Of a DNA stretch of 64,000 nucleotides, positions 48,606-56,756 are shown piece by piece. How positions within the stretch are numbered: position 1 is the first letter of the stretch; each line of letters opens with the position of its first letter. The position numbers were made by a program, and so were the translations under genes. Source of the stretch: Amorphoplanes digitatis (GTDB lineage: Bacteria > Actinomycetota > Actinomycetes > Mycobacteriales > Micromonosporaceae); NCBI RefSeq assembly GCF_014205335.1, contig NZ_JACHNH010000001.1:186001-250000 (forward strand), written 5' to 3'. The notes under the pieces were generated by a model. That model saw only the letters and a program-made list of their open reading frames with translations, was not told the origin of the DNA and did not search any database.

Positions 48606-48719
48606 GAGAGCGCCCCGGAATTCTTGAATATTTTTTGAGGTCGCCGGCCCGCTCGCGGGATGCCTTATATATGCAACCGGGCACCGGCGCCCGCCGGCCT
48701 CCCCAATCGGCCGGAACCC

Positions 48720-48745
48720 CTCAGTTGCCCAGAGAACGTGCCGAC
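48720..48745 (+). promoter_or_regulatory. Sigma-28-like promoter of flgN-flgK-flgL
   Basis: Plus strand: CTCA (48720-48723), 16-bp spacer, GCCGAC (48740-48745), about 68 bp before the flgN GTG. Confidence 0.7.
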
Positions 48746-48812
48746 CTGTCCGAGTGCAGGGGAACGGCCGCGTGAGGCCGATCCCGCCCGAGCCGATAGG
48801 GAGGAGCCGCGG

Positions 48813-49298
48813 GTGAGCCTGACCGACCTTTCCAGCGTGCTGTGGCGTTCGCGTGAACTGTTGGAACTGTTGCTGTTCAAGCTCGAGGAGGAGCAGCTCA
48901 TCCTCGCCGCGGGCCGGAACCGCTGGTTGCCGCACGCCACCCGGGAGGTCGAGGTGGTGCTGGAGCAGATGCGGCAGACCGAGATCGCCCGCGCCGCCTA
49001 CTCGCAGGATGTCGCGCTGGAGCTGGGCCTGTCGGCGGAGGCGTCGCTGGGCGAGCTGGCCGATGCGGCCCCGGCACCCTGGTCGGAACTGTTGCAGCAG
49101 CACCGCAAGGCGTTCCTGACGCTGACCTCCGAGATCAGCGGCATGGCGGGCGCCAACCGTGAGCTGCTCACCGCGGGCCAGCGGGCGACCCGCGACACGA
49201 TGCTCGCGTTCGCGGGCAACGTGGAGACCTATGACCCGCAGGGCAAAACCGTATTCGGCGGCGCACGCCGTCCGAGCCTGGTAGATGAGGCGATCTGA
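48813..49298 (+). CDS. flgN: Flagellar export chaperone FlgN
   Basis: This 161-aa helical protein opens with LTDLSSVLWRSRELLELLLFKLEEEQLILAAGRNRWL, the FlgN-type helix pair, and is followed directly by flgK and flgL, the hook-filament junction proteins that FlgN escorts. GTG 48813 has GGGAGGAG upstream; the longer open frame would cross its promoter. The stop overlaps the flgK ATG (TGATG). Confidence 0.87.
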   Translation: MSLTDLSSVLWRSRELLELLLFKLEEEQLILAAGRNRWLPHATREVEVVLEQMRQTEIARAAYSQDVALELGLSAEASLGELADAAPAPWSELLQQHRKAFLTLTSEISGMAGANRELLTAGQRATRDTMLAFAGNVETYDPQGKTVFGGARRPSLVDEAI

Positions 49299-50686
49299 TG
49301 TCGAGTTCCTTTGGTTCCCTGAACACCGCACTGACCGGCCTTTACGCCAACCGGCGCGGGCTTGATGTCTCGGGCCAGAACATCGCGAACGCCAACACAC
49401 AGGGATACTCCCGGCAGCGCGTGAACATGCAGTCGGTGGTCGGCGGGAGCTCGGCCGCCATGTACGCCCGCTCCGACGGTCTCGGCGACGGCGTCGAGGT
49501 GACGAGCGTGCAGCGGCTGCGCAACGAGTTCCTGGAGGAGCGCGGCCGCACCGAGCACGCCAGCAGCTCGTACCTGACCAACCAGGCGGCGATCTACAAC
49601 TCGATCGAGGACGTCTTCGGTGAGCCGGGCGACACCGCGCTCCAGGCGCAGTTCCACGACATGTGGGGCGGCTGGGCCGACGTCGCGAACGCGCCGAACG
49701 ACCCGGCGGCCCGCTCCGCGCTGTTGCAGCAGAGCGCGACGGTGGTGGACGGCCTGCACAACGCGTACGGCTCGCTGGCCTCGCACTGGAAGGACCTGCG
49801 CGGCGAGGCGGCCGCCTTCTCCGCCGAGGTCAACCAGACCGCGACGGCGATCGCCGACCTGAACAAGAGCATCGTGCTGGCCAAGGCGTCCGGCGCGACG
49901 GTCAACGAGCTGGAGGACCAGCGCGACCTGCACGTCATGCACCTGGCCGAGATGGTCGGCGCGACTGCCTCGAAGCGGCCCAACGGCGCGATGGACGTCT
50001 TCGTCGGCGGCGCCAACCTGGTCAGCGAGTTCAACACGCGCACCGTCGAGGTGAACGGTGCCGCGCGGCTCGAGGACCAGGCCGGCGACCCCGTGCAGCT
50101 GACGTGGAAGGACAACGGCACGACGGCGACCTCGGGCGGGCGGATGGGCGCGATGATCGACGCCCTCAGCACCGTCATCCCGGGCATGGCCACCAAGCTC
50201 GACGACGTGGCCAAGAAGCTCGCCGACACGGTCAACGCCGTGCACACCACGGCGTACGGCCTGGACGGGGTCGGCGGCCGGCCGTTCTTCTCCGGTGACA
50301 GCGCGAGCACCATCGCCGTCGCTCTCGACATGGACAAGCCGGAGCAGGTCGGCGCGGCACCGACCCCCGGCACCTTCGACGGGTCGGTCGCCGATCTGCT
50401 GTCGCGTACCGGCGAGCGTACCGACGGTCCGGACAAGGCCTACCAGAACATGATCGCCGATCTGGGCGTCGCCTCTCAGACCTCCGGCCGCCGTGCCGAT
50501 ATTCAGAGCAACATCGCCCTGCAGATCGACTCGGCCCGGGAAGCGGAGGCAGGCGTCAACCTCGACGAGGAGATGACGAACCTGCTGACGTTCCAGCGTG
50601 GGTACGAGGCGGCCTCCCGGGTCCTGACCACGATCGACTCGATGCTCGACCAGCTGATCAATCGCACCGGCCTGGTCGGAAGGTAG
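49298..50686 (+). CDS. flgK: Hook-filament junction protein FlgK
   Basis: The 462-aa HAP1 protein starts SSSFGSLNTALTGLYANRRGLDVSGQNIANANTQGYSRQRV, contains FlgK motifs (SIEDVFGEPGDTALQAQFHDMWGGWADVANAPND) and ends with NLDEEMTNLLTFQRGYEAASRVLTTIDSMLDQLINRTG. It is exported by the flagellar apparatus with FlgN. It lies between flgN and flgL with 1-bp overlap and 10-bp gap. Confidence 0.96.
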   Translation: MSSSFGSLNTALTGLYANRRGLDVSGQNIANANTQGYSRQRVNMQSVVGGSSAAMYARSDGLGDGVEVTSVQRLRNEFLEERGRTEHASSSYLTNQAAIYNSIEDVFGEPGDTALQAQFHDMWGGWADVANAPNDPAARSALLQQSATVVDGLHNAYGSLASHWKDLRGEAAAFSAEVNQTATAIADLNKSIVLAKASGATVNELEDQRDLHVMHLAEMVGATASKRPNGAMDVFVGGANLVSEFNTRTVEVNGAARLEDQAGDPVQLTWKDNGTTATSGGRMGAMIDALSTVIPGMATKLDDVAKKLADTVNAVHTTAYGLDGVGGRPFFSGDSASTIAVALDMDKPEQVGAAPTPGTFDGSVADLLSRTGERTDGPDKAYQNMIADLGVASQTSGRRADIQSNIALQIDSAREAEAGVNLDEEMTNLLTFQRGYEAASRVLTTIDSMLDQLINRTGLVGR

Positions 50687-50696
50687 GTAGGACGAC

Positions 50697-51581
50697 ATGC
50701 AGTTGAGGGTCACCGAAGGCAGCATCACCACCCGGGTGCTTGCCAACCTGCAGCGCAACGTCGCCCGCAGCGCCAAGATCCAGGAGCATCTGTCCAGCGG
50801 CAAGCAGATCAACCGGCCGTCGGACTCGCCGACCGGCACGGTGTCGTCGATGCAGCTGCGCGGCGAGTCGCGGGTCAACGAGCAGTACTCCCGCAACGCC
50901 GACGACGGCCTGGGCTGGCTCGACACCGTCGACAACACGCTCACCCAGTCGCTGACCCAGCTGAACCGGGCGCGGGACCTGGCCATCCAGAGCCAGAGCG
51001 GTACCTCGACGCAGCAGTCGCGCGAGGCGCTGGCCGTGGAGATCGACAACATCCGGCAGTCGCTGATCGGCTCGGCGAACACCACGTACCTGGGCCGGCC
51101 GGTGTTCGGCGGCACCACGACGGGCAACGCGGCGTACGACAGCAGCGGCAACTATCTGGGCGACAACGGCGAGGTGCTGCGTACGGTGGGCAGCAACGCG
51201 CAGGTGCGGGTCGCCGAGGTGGGTCCGAACGTCTTCGGTACCGGCCCCGACCAGCTCTTCGCGGTGCTCGAGGGACTCTCGGCGAGCCTGCGCTCCAACG
51301 ATGTGACGGCGCTGCGCGACGGTCAGGACAAGCTGGGTGACGCGAGCGCGCTCATCAAGCAGACGTTGTCGGACGTTGGTGCGCGTTACAACCGGGTGGA
51401 GAACATGCGCGAGACCGCGCTGGACCGGCTGGTGACGTTGAAGTCCCAGATCTCGGATGTCGAGGACATCGACCTGCCGCAGACGATCATGGAGATGCAG
51501 CTTCAGGAGACCGCATATCAGGCCGCGCTGTCCGCGACCGCCAAGGTTATCCAGCCGTCGCTCCTCGACTATCTGCGCTGA
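50697..51581 (+). CDS. flgL: Hook-filament junction protein FlgL
   Basis: The 294-aa HAP3 protein has the flagellin-like N-terminus (RVTEGSITTRVLANLQRNVARSAKIQEHLSSGKQINRPSDSPTG) and C-terminus (LPQTIMEMQLQETAYQAALSATAKVIQPSLLDYLR). It ends the flgN-flgK-flgL operon and is followed by a strong hairpin. Confidence 0.96.
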   Translation: MQLRVTEGSITTRVLANLQRNVARSAKIQEHLSSGKQINRPSDSPTGTVSSMQLRGESRVNEQYSRNADDGLGWLDTVDNTLTQSLTQLNRARDLAIQSQSGTSTQQSREALAVEIDNIRQSLIGSANTTYLGRPVFGGTTTGNAAYDSSGNYLGDNGEVLRTVGSNAQVRVAEVGPNVFGTGPDQLFAVLEGLSASLRSNDVTALRDGQDKLGDASALIKQTLSDVGARYNRVENMRETALDRLVTLKSQISDVEDIDLPQTIMEMQLQETAYQAALSATAKVIQPSLLDYLR

Positions 51582-51632
51582 GTGACGTAAGGGTCGTCTG
51601 ATGTCTTTGTGAACGGCCTGGTATTAGTGGTG

Positions 51633-51675
51633 AAGAAGGGATTGAAGGGCGGCCGCCGCCTTTCAATCCCTTCTT
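51633..51675 (+). terminator. Terminator of flgN-flgK-flgL
   Basis: AAGAAGGGATTGAA (51633-51646) and TTCAATCCCTTCTT (51662-51675) form a perfect 14-bp stem, with a GC-rich loop that can pair further; it is 51 bp past flgL. A-rich and T-rich flanks allow function in both directions. Confidence 0.85.
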
Positions 51676-51891
51676 GCCGTGATCTGGCAAAACGCCGATT
51701 CCAGGTATTCGGAGATTCGATCCCGGTAGAGTGGGATTACGCAGACGAGGGACTTCACTGAGGGTCAAATGTTGTCTGTGGCATCGCGACTGTCCGATAT
51801 CGACGATATCTCTCTGTAGCGTCGTATCAGGCCGCCTTGGCCGCCGGGGCCAGGGCGAACAGCCTTCGCTCATCGACTTCCTGAGGTGACC
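51676..51891. other. Upstream region of fliW
   Basis: The remaining 216 bp of the 310-bp flgL-fliW gap are non-coding as far as I can see. Two GATATC sequences (51796-51801 and 51805-51810) lie 80-95 bp before fliW and could form an operator. No good sigma-28-type promoter was found here, so fliW may use another sigma factor. Confidence 0.4.
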
Positions 51892-52329
51892 ATGAGTACT
51901 AGCACCGCGTCCCGACTGATTGGGGCCACCATGACCGACGCCTGGCTGGACATGCCGACCATCGACATGGCCTCGCCGATGGCCGGATTCCCGGCGCACC
52001 GGCAGTTCGTGTTGGTCCGGCTGAACGAGCAGGGCCTGCTCTACGCGTTCACTTCCACCCAGGACCCGAACATCCGGTTCCTGGTGGCGCCGCCCGAGCC
52101 GTTCTTCCCGGACTACGCGCCGGAGATCGAGAACGACGTTCTCGCCGCCCTCAACACGAAGGACCCGGACCGGCTACTGGTCATGGTCGTCATCACCGCC
52201 GGGGTCGAGGAGACAACGGCCAACCTGCTCGCCCCGATCATCGTCGACCGCGACAGCCGCCGTGCCATGCAGGTCATCCTCCAGGACAGCGGCATGCCGG
52301 TCCGCGCGGTCATGCACCGCACTGCGTGA
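51892..52329 (+). CDS. fliW: Flagellar assembly factor FliW
   Basis: The 145-aa protein has the FliW beta-barrel pattern: QFVLVRLNEQGLLYAFTSTQDPNIRFLVAPPEPFFPDYAPEI and the later DRLLVMVVITAGVEETTANLLAPIIVDRDSRRAMQVIL. FliW binds both flagellin and CsrA, so free flagellin controls its own translation. ATG 51892 has GAGGTG upstream; a GTG at 51886 is part of that site. The csrA gene follows after 89 bp. Confidence 0.93.
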   Translation: MSTSTASRLIGATMTDAWLDMPTIDMASPMAGFPAHRQFVLVRLNEQGLLYAFTSTQDPNIRFLVAPPEPFFPDYAPEIENDVLAALNTKDPDRLLVMVVITAGVEETTANLLAPIIVDRDSRRAMQVILQDSGMPVRAVMHRTA

Positions 52330-52418
52330 CACCCGTCCGGCGCGGTCACCCGGCAACGACCGCTCTCGGCGGCTACGGTGCGTGAAGTCCTGTCCACGGA
52401 TGGCGAAGGGCGGCCGCG

Positions 52419-52661
52419 ATGCTGGTGCTGACCAGGAAAGCCGGCGAGAGCGTGATCATCGGCGATGACGTCATCGTGACCGTGCTGGAGGCACGGGGCG
52501 ACCTCATCCGGATCGGGATCCAGGCTCCCCGCGATGTGCAGGTGCACCGCGAGGAGGTCTACCGGGAGCTACAGGCCGCCAACCGCGAGGCGGCGTCGCC
52601 GAACGAAGAGGCGGTACAGGCCCTGGCCGAGAGTCTCCGCCCGGCCGCGAAGCCGGACTGA
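52419..52661 (+). CDS. csrA: RNA-binding translational regulator CsrA
   Basis: This 80-aa protein has the CsrA fold ([51 protein letters not shown]) and a 20-residue Ala/Glu-rich C-terminal extension. CsrA dimers bind GGA motifs in mRNA leaders; in Bacillus it represses flagellin synthesis and is inhibited by FliW. A candidate target is the fliC leader at 48520-48559. Confidence 0.96.
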   Translation: MLVLTRKAGESVIIGDDVIVTVLEARGDLIRIGIQAPRDVQVHREEVYRELQAANREAASPNEEAVQALAESLRPAAKPD

Positions 52662-52685
52662 CGACGACGATTCGAGGATTTCGAC

Positions 52686-52726
52686 AGGCCGGAGCCGGTT
52701 CCCGACAGGAAGCCGGCTCTCGGCCT
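52686..52726 (+). terminator. Imperfect hairpin after csrA
   Basis: AGGCCGGAGCCGGTTCC and GGAAGCCGGCTCTCGGCCT pair with small bulges around CGACA. It is 24 bp past csrA and 15 bp before the glycosyltransferase start, so it may be a terminator or attenuator between them. Confidence 0.5.
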
Positions 52727-52741
52727 GCTGATCGGCCAGAG

Positions 52742-54895
52742 GTGATGCGCGTGCCCGTATCAGTGATCGTCACCGCCGGCGGCACCACCGCCGACTTCCA
52801 GAACCTGCTGTCCGGGCTGCGGCCCACCCTCGGGCTGCGCGACGAGGTCGTCTGTGTGCTCCCACCGCAACGCCACGACCTGGCTGTCAAGGCCCGCACA
52901 CAGCGCTGGCTGACGGTCGTCGACGAGACCCCGCCGGAGCACGCCGCCCGCTGGTCGGCCGGGCTGGCCGCCACCACCAACCCGGTGGTCGTGCTGCTCG
53001 ACGGCGACACCGTCCTGACGCCGCACTGGCTGGAGCCGATCGCCGCGGCCTTCGACGACCCCACCGTCGTCGCCGCCGGGCCCCGGTGCCACCGCAGCCT
53101 CGGCCCGCAGCGGGTCAGGTTGCCGCCCGAGGCCGCGGCCGGCATCCCCGTCTTCAAGGCGTACGCCCGGCAGTGGCGCCAGGACCACCGCGGCCTGACC
53201 GACGTCGACCGGCTCGGCCCGGTCTGCGTCGCCGTCCGCCGCGAGGCCCTGGAGCGCGCCGGCGGGCCCACACTGGACATGCCGTACGCCGAACTGCGCG
53301 AGCAGGGCCGGCTAGTGCTCGTCGAGAGCGCGCTGATCGCCCACCTCGGCGGCAGGCAGTGCGCGCTGCGGCCGGCGCCGCCGGCGGACGCGCCGCTGCT
53401 GTCGGCGAGCCTCATCGTCAAGGACGAGGAGGCGGTGATCGCCACCTGCCTGAACGTGCTGCGCGCGGTGGCCGACGAGATCGTGGTCTACGACACCGGT
53501 TCCACCGACCGGACCCGGGAGATCGCCCGTGAGATGGGCGCCCGCGTCATCGACGGCTACTGGGACGACCACTTCGGCGACGCCCGCAACCGGTCCCTCG
53601 CACACTGCCGGGGCAGATGGGCGCTCACCGTCGACGCCGACGAGGTCGTCGGGGGCGACCCCAAGGCGCTGCGGCAGCAGCTCGAAACGGCCGGCCGTAC
53701 GCTCGACGCGTTTCTGGTGCATGTGGACAGCCCGACCGGGGCCGGCAGCGTCTCGGTCTGGTCACCGCGCCTGTTCCGGGCCGCCGAATACCGTTACAGC
53801 GGCCGCCTGCACGAACAGGTCACCCACCGGATCACCGGCGAGGTTCCGCAGAACGAACGCACCGAGACGCTCTCACTGGCGCACTCCGGCTACCTCGGCG
53901 CCACCGTCGCGACAAAGGACAAGGTCCGGCGCAACCACCGGCTCGCCGCGCTTGCCAAGTCCGACGGGCCGGAGGCGCTCTACAACTTCGCCCGGGCGGA
54001 GCGCGACGCCGGCGACCCGGCCGGCGCCATCGACGCCTGCAGATCGGGTCTCGCCGCAAACCCCGAGGCCTTCATCCGGGTCGGCCTGCTCAGCATCCTG
54101 ATCCGGTGCTGCGCGGAGACGGGCCGCTTCCCGGAGGCGAACGAGGCCCTCGCGGAGCTGCGCACGGCCGCCCGCGAGCAGGTGACGACCGACCAGTCGG
54201 AGATCGTCGTGCGCACCGCCGAGGGCAACCACGAGCGGGTGCTTGAGCTGCTCCGGGGCATACCCGAGAACGCCTTCAACGACCTTGGCGTCGAGGCCGG
54301 CCGCCGCAGGCTGAGGCCGTTCGAGATCATCAGCCTCAGGGCTACCGGCCGGCCGGCCGAGGCGGCCGAGCTGCTGCGGGCCGAGCTGCGCGCCGGGCGC
54401 CTGGTACTGCCGCTCGGTGACATCGCCAAGGTGCTGGAGGGCGCGGGTTCCGACGTGGCCGAGCTGGCCAGGCTGATCCCGGAGCATGCCGTCCGCGAGG
54501 TGCTGTACGCCACCCGGCCGGAGGCGCCGCCGCTCGCCGAGGCCGTCGTCGAGGCCCTCTGGGAACGCTTCCCCGGCGATCCCCAGCTCTTCGGCGTGGT
54601 GGTCTGGCTGGCCGGCCGGCTGCCGGTGAACAGCGCCATCCGATGGTCGGGCCGGATGCGCGAACAGGGGCTGGCGCGGTACTGCCCGCTGCTGGCCCTG
54701 GCGGCCGCCACCGACCGCTCCGCCCGGGATCGGGCGCTCGCCGCGGCCGCCGCGCTGGAGTTGTTCGGCGACCAGGCGGCGCTCCCCCCGCTCTCCGAGG
54801 CGCTGGCCCTGGTGCCCGACGACCAGAGCAGGGCGGTGCTCAAGGAGCTGCGGGCGCTCGCACCCGGGGTGGCGTCCGCGATCTCGTCGGTGTGA
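52742..54895 (+). CDS. Two-domain glycosyltransferase with TPR region
   Basis: The 717-aa protein has two GT-A (GT2-like) glycosyltransferase domains: residues about 5-210 (SVIVTAGGTTADFQNLL, then VVLLDGDTVLTPHWLEP) and 222-420 (SASLIVKDEEAVIATCLNVLRAVADEIVVYDTGSTDRT, DADEVVG as DxD motif). Residues 430-715 are helical, TPR-like (GPEALYNFARAERDAGDPAGAIDACR). No membrane segment is seen. Its position after csrA and within the filament gene region makes flagellin glycosylation plausible, like other TPR-GT2 enzymes in flagellar clusters; the acceptor is unproven. Short flagellin would be the target. Confidence 0.85.
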   Translation: MMRVPVSVIVTAGGTTADFQNLLSGLRPTLGLRDEVVCVLPPQRHDLAVKARTQRWLTVVDETPPEHAARWSAGLAATTNPVVVLLDGDTVLTPHWLEPIAAAFDDPTVVAAGPRCHRSLGPQRVRLPPEAAAGIPVFKAYARQWRQDHRGLTDVDRLGPVCVAVRREALERAGGPTLDMPYAELREQGRLVLVESALIAHLGGRQCALRPAPPADAPLLSASLIVKDEEAVIATCLNVLRAVADEIVVYDTGSTDRTREIAREMGARVIDGYWDDHFGDARNRSLAHCRGRWALTVDADEVVGGDPKALRQQLETAGRTLDAFLVHVDSPTGAGSVSVWSPRLFRAAEYRYSGRLHEQVTHRITGEVPQNERTETLSLAHSGYLGATVATKDKVRRNHRLAALAKSDGPEALYNFARAERDAGDPAGAIDACRSGLAANPEAFIRVGLLSILIRCCAETGRFPEANEALAELRTAAREQVTTDQSEIVVRTAEGNHERVLELLRGIPENAFNDLGVEAGRRRLRPFEIISLRATGRPAEAAELLRAELRAGRLVLPLGDIAKVLEGAGSDVAELARLIPEHAVREVLYATRPEAPPLAEAVVEALWERFPGDPQLFGVVVWLAGRLPVNSAIRWSGRMREQGLARYCPLLALAAATDRSARDRALAAAAALELFGDQAALPPLSEALALVPDDQSRAVLKELRALAPGVASAISSV

Positions 54896-54900
54896 CGTTC

Positions 54901-55737
54901 CTAAGTGGGCGGACCGGCCGGTGCGCCGAATCTCGCGAGGTAGTGCCAGACCCGTTTGAGGTCCTGTTGGTCGTGGTTCCCGCTGCGGGCGGCGTCGCCG
55001 ATCAGCCGGGGTGTGAGGTGGCCGTCGTCGGCGAGCGCGGTGCCGAGGTCGACGTAGCGCGGGCCGCGGTAGCCGGGGTGCCGGTGCAGTTCGGCGACGG
55101 AGAGCCGAAATCCCGGGTGCCACTCGAGCGGGCAGGGTAGCCGCCGGGCGGCGGTCTCGACCTCGGTGTTCCGGTAGCTCGGGTCGAGGACCAGGGCCTC
55201 GACGTCGCGGTCGAGCCGGACGCCGCCGTGGACGTGCGCCTCGATGTAGTCGTCCAGTTCGTCCTGCCGATCGGCGGTGGCGAGGTCGATCAGGGACATC
55301 CGCTCGGCGACCGCGAAGGCGGTCGGCTCGAGAACGCTGTCCGGATAACAGAACGTCGCCCTGGCCAGGGCCGCCGCGGTCAGCCGCAGGTGCGCCGATC
55401 CGAAGCGGGGCGCCGCGCCGACGACCTTGTGGCGGAAGTTCAGCCCGCCGTAAACGGGTCGGACGTGGGCTGGCGCGTCGTCGTACGCGCCGCCGAACAT
55501 GCTCTGCTCCCAGCGCCAGCGGTCGCCGCCGGGATGCGCGGTGAGCCCGCCGTTGCTGGTGCCGGTCGCGAACTGCGACAGGTAGCTCCCGTCGGTGGCG
55601 AGGGCCCGCAGGATCGGCCGGCCGGCGGCGACGCGGTCGGGATGGAAGTTGAGGCTGATCCGCAGGGATGCCTCGACCGGCCGGCCGGCGGCCCGTGCGG
55701 CGACGTGCCGCAGCGCCCGCCGGCAGCAGGGGTGCAT
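54901..55737 (-). CDS. DUF3626 protein
   Basis: The 278-aa protein matches the DUF3626 family: LRISLNFHPDR near residue 25, SYLSQFATGTSNGGLTAHPGGDRWRWEQSMFGGAYD, and RPVYGGLNFRHKVVGAAPRFGSAHLRL. The function of the family is unknown; the fold may be related to ADP-ribosyltransferases, but I cannot confirm active residues. ATG 55737 has CCGGAGAC upstream; ATG 55779 is an alternative. It ends 5 bp from the convergent glycosyltransferase gene and follows the M23 peptidase by 56 bp. Confidence 0.82.
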   Translation of the reverse strand: MHPCCRRALRHVAARAAGRPVEASLRISLNFHPDRVAAGRPILRALATDGSYLSQFATGTSNGGLTAHPGGDRWRWEQSMFGGAYDDAPAHVRPVYGGLNFRHKVVGAAPRFGSAHLRLTAAALARATFCYPDSVLEPTAFAVAERMSLIDLATADRQDELDDYIEAHVHGGVRLDRDVEALVLDPSYRNTEVETAARRLPCPLEWHPGFRLSVAELHRHPGYRGPRYVDLGTALADDGHLTPRLIGDAARSGNHDQQDLKRVWHYLARFGAPAGPPT

Positions 55738-55793
55738 GTCTCCGGCTCCGCTGCCCGTCAGATCCACGACGAGCATCATGCCGTGCGCCGGCT

Positions 55794-56603
55794 TCAGCCG
55801 ATGTACAGGCCGCGGGCGCGCATGAAGGCGACCGGGTCGATAGCGTTCGCCCTCGTCGCGGGGCTGCCGGTGTGTACCTCGAAGTGCAGGTGCGGGCCGG
55901 AGGACGAGCCCGAGCTGCCCACGTACCCGAGGATCGTGCCGCGGGTGACGGTCTGGCCGACGGTCACGGCCGGGCGGCGCACCATGTGGCAGTACCGGGT
56001 CACGATGTCGCCCGGGTGCCGGACCTCGGCGTACCAGCCGCAGCCGGTCAGCGTGAGCTTGCCGTCGACGTCGCAGCTGCCCGCGGAGACGTTGCAGACG
56101 ACCTTGATCACCTTGCCGGCGCTGGCCGCGCGGATCGGGGTGTTGCGGGTCGCGCCGAGGTCGACGCCGTCGTGCACCGGGCGGTCCGGGGGGCGGAAGC
56201 CGCTGACCAGGCCGGCGGTGACGGGAAGCATCCAGGAGCCGGTGACGGCCGGCATCGGCGCGGTCTTCCTGCACCTGGGTATCGGGAAGTTGCGGCGCCG
56301 GACGTACGCGTCGGAGATGTAGCTGTCGTCGGCGAGCCGGTCCCAGTAGCCGGTGTTCCGGACGGTGCCGCGGATGAATTCGCCGGCGACCCGGCAGACG
56401 ATCGAGACGGTCGCGCCGTTCCTGAGGGTGCCGGTCTTGGCGCTGCTCGCGGACGGGCCGCTGCGCGTGTTGAGCGGGGTGCCCGCGGTGACCACCCGGC
56501 CGGTGCCGGCGATCCTGGTGACGGCGGCCGCGGCGGGTAGGGCGCCGAGCGTGCCGGCGGCGGTGAGCAGGGCTGCGGCGATGCGAATATGTCGGCGTTT
56601 CAC
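55794..56603 (-). CDS. Secreted M23 peptidase with SH3 domain
   Basis: The 269-aa protein has a signal peptide (VKRRHIRIAAALLTAAGTLGALPAAAA), a bacterial SH3 domain (about 35-95: VTAGTPLNTRSGPSASSAKTGTLRNGATV) and an M23/LytM endopeptidase domain with zinc ligands in HDGVDLG and HLHFEVH. Such enzymes cut peptidoglycan cross-bridges. GTG 56603 is the only start before the signal peptide. It is divergent from the chemoreceptor gene. A role in sporangium or zoospore wall opening is possible but not shown. Confidence 0.92.
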   Translation of the reverse strand: MKRRHIRIAAALLTAAGTLGALPAAAAVTRIAGTGRVVTAGTPLNTRSGPSASSAKTGTLRNGATVSIVCRVAGEFIRGTVRNTGYWDRLADDSYISDAYVRRRNFPIPRCRKTAPMPAVTGSWMLPVTAGLVSGFRPPDRPVHDGVDLGATRNTPIRAASAGKVIKVVCNVSAGSCDVDGKLTLTGCGWYAEVRHPGDIVTRYCHMVRRPAVTVGQTVTRGTILGYVGSSGSSSGPHLHFEVHTGSPATRANAIDPVAFMRARGLYIG

Positions 56604-56756
56604 GCGTGGTCCCTTCGAACGGGTTGCGTCAAAACAAGGGGTTCGGCCCCGGGCGCACGGATCCGGCTGAAGGATGGTCCTGAGTCGCTGCGGCGCGATC
56701 ATGGACCGCCGGAGCAGAGGTCCGCAGGGGCAATGCTGGCTTTCGGGGGGACACAC

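Noticed and set aside
48673..48687. GCAACCG and GCACCGG near the fliC-flgN promoters as a direct-repeat box
   Set aside because: The spacing is 1 bp rather than 4 and the second half does not match, so it is not counted with the other boxes.
47724..49400. 558-residue open frame containing the flagellin
   Set aside because: The upstream part crosses the promoter region and the opposite-strand flgN gene; flagellin starts at ATG 48512 with a strong ribosome binding site.
56604..56756. Sigma-28-type promoter for the chemoreceptor gene
   Set aside because: No CTCA/CTAA with GCCGA at a 16-17-bp spacing was found in either orientation; the receptor may use another promoter type.
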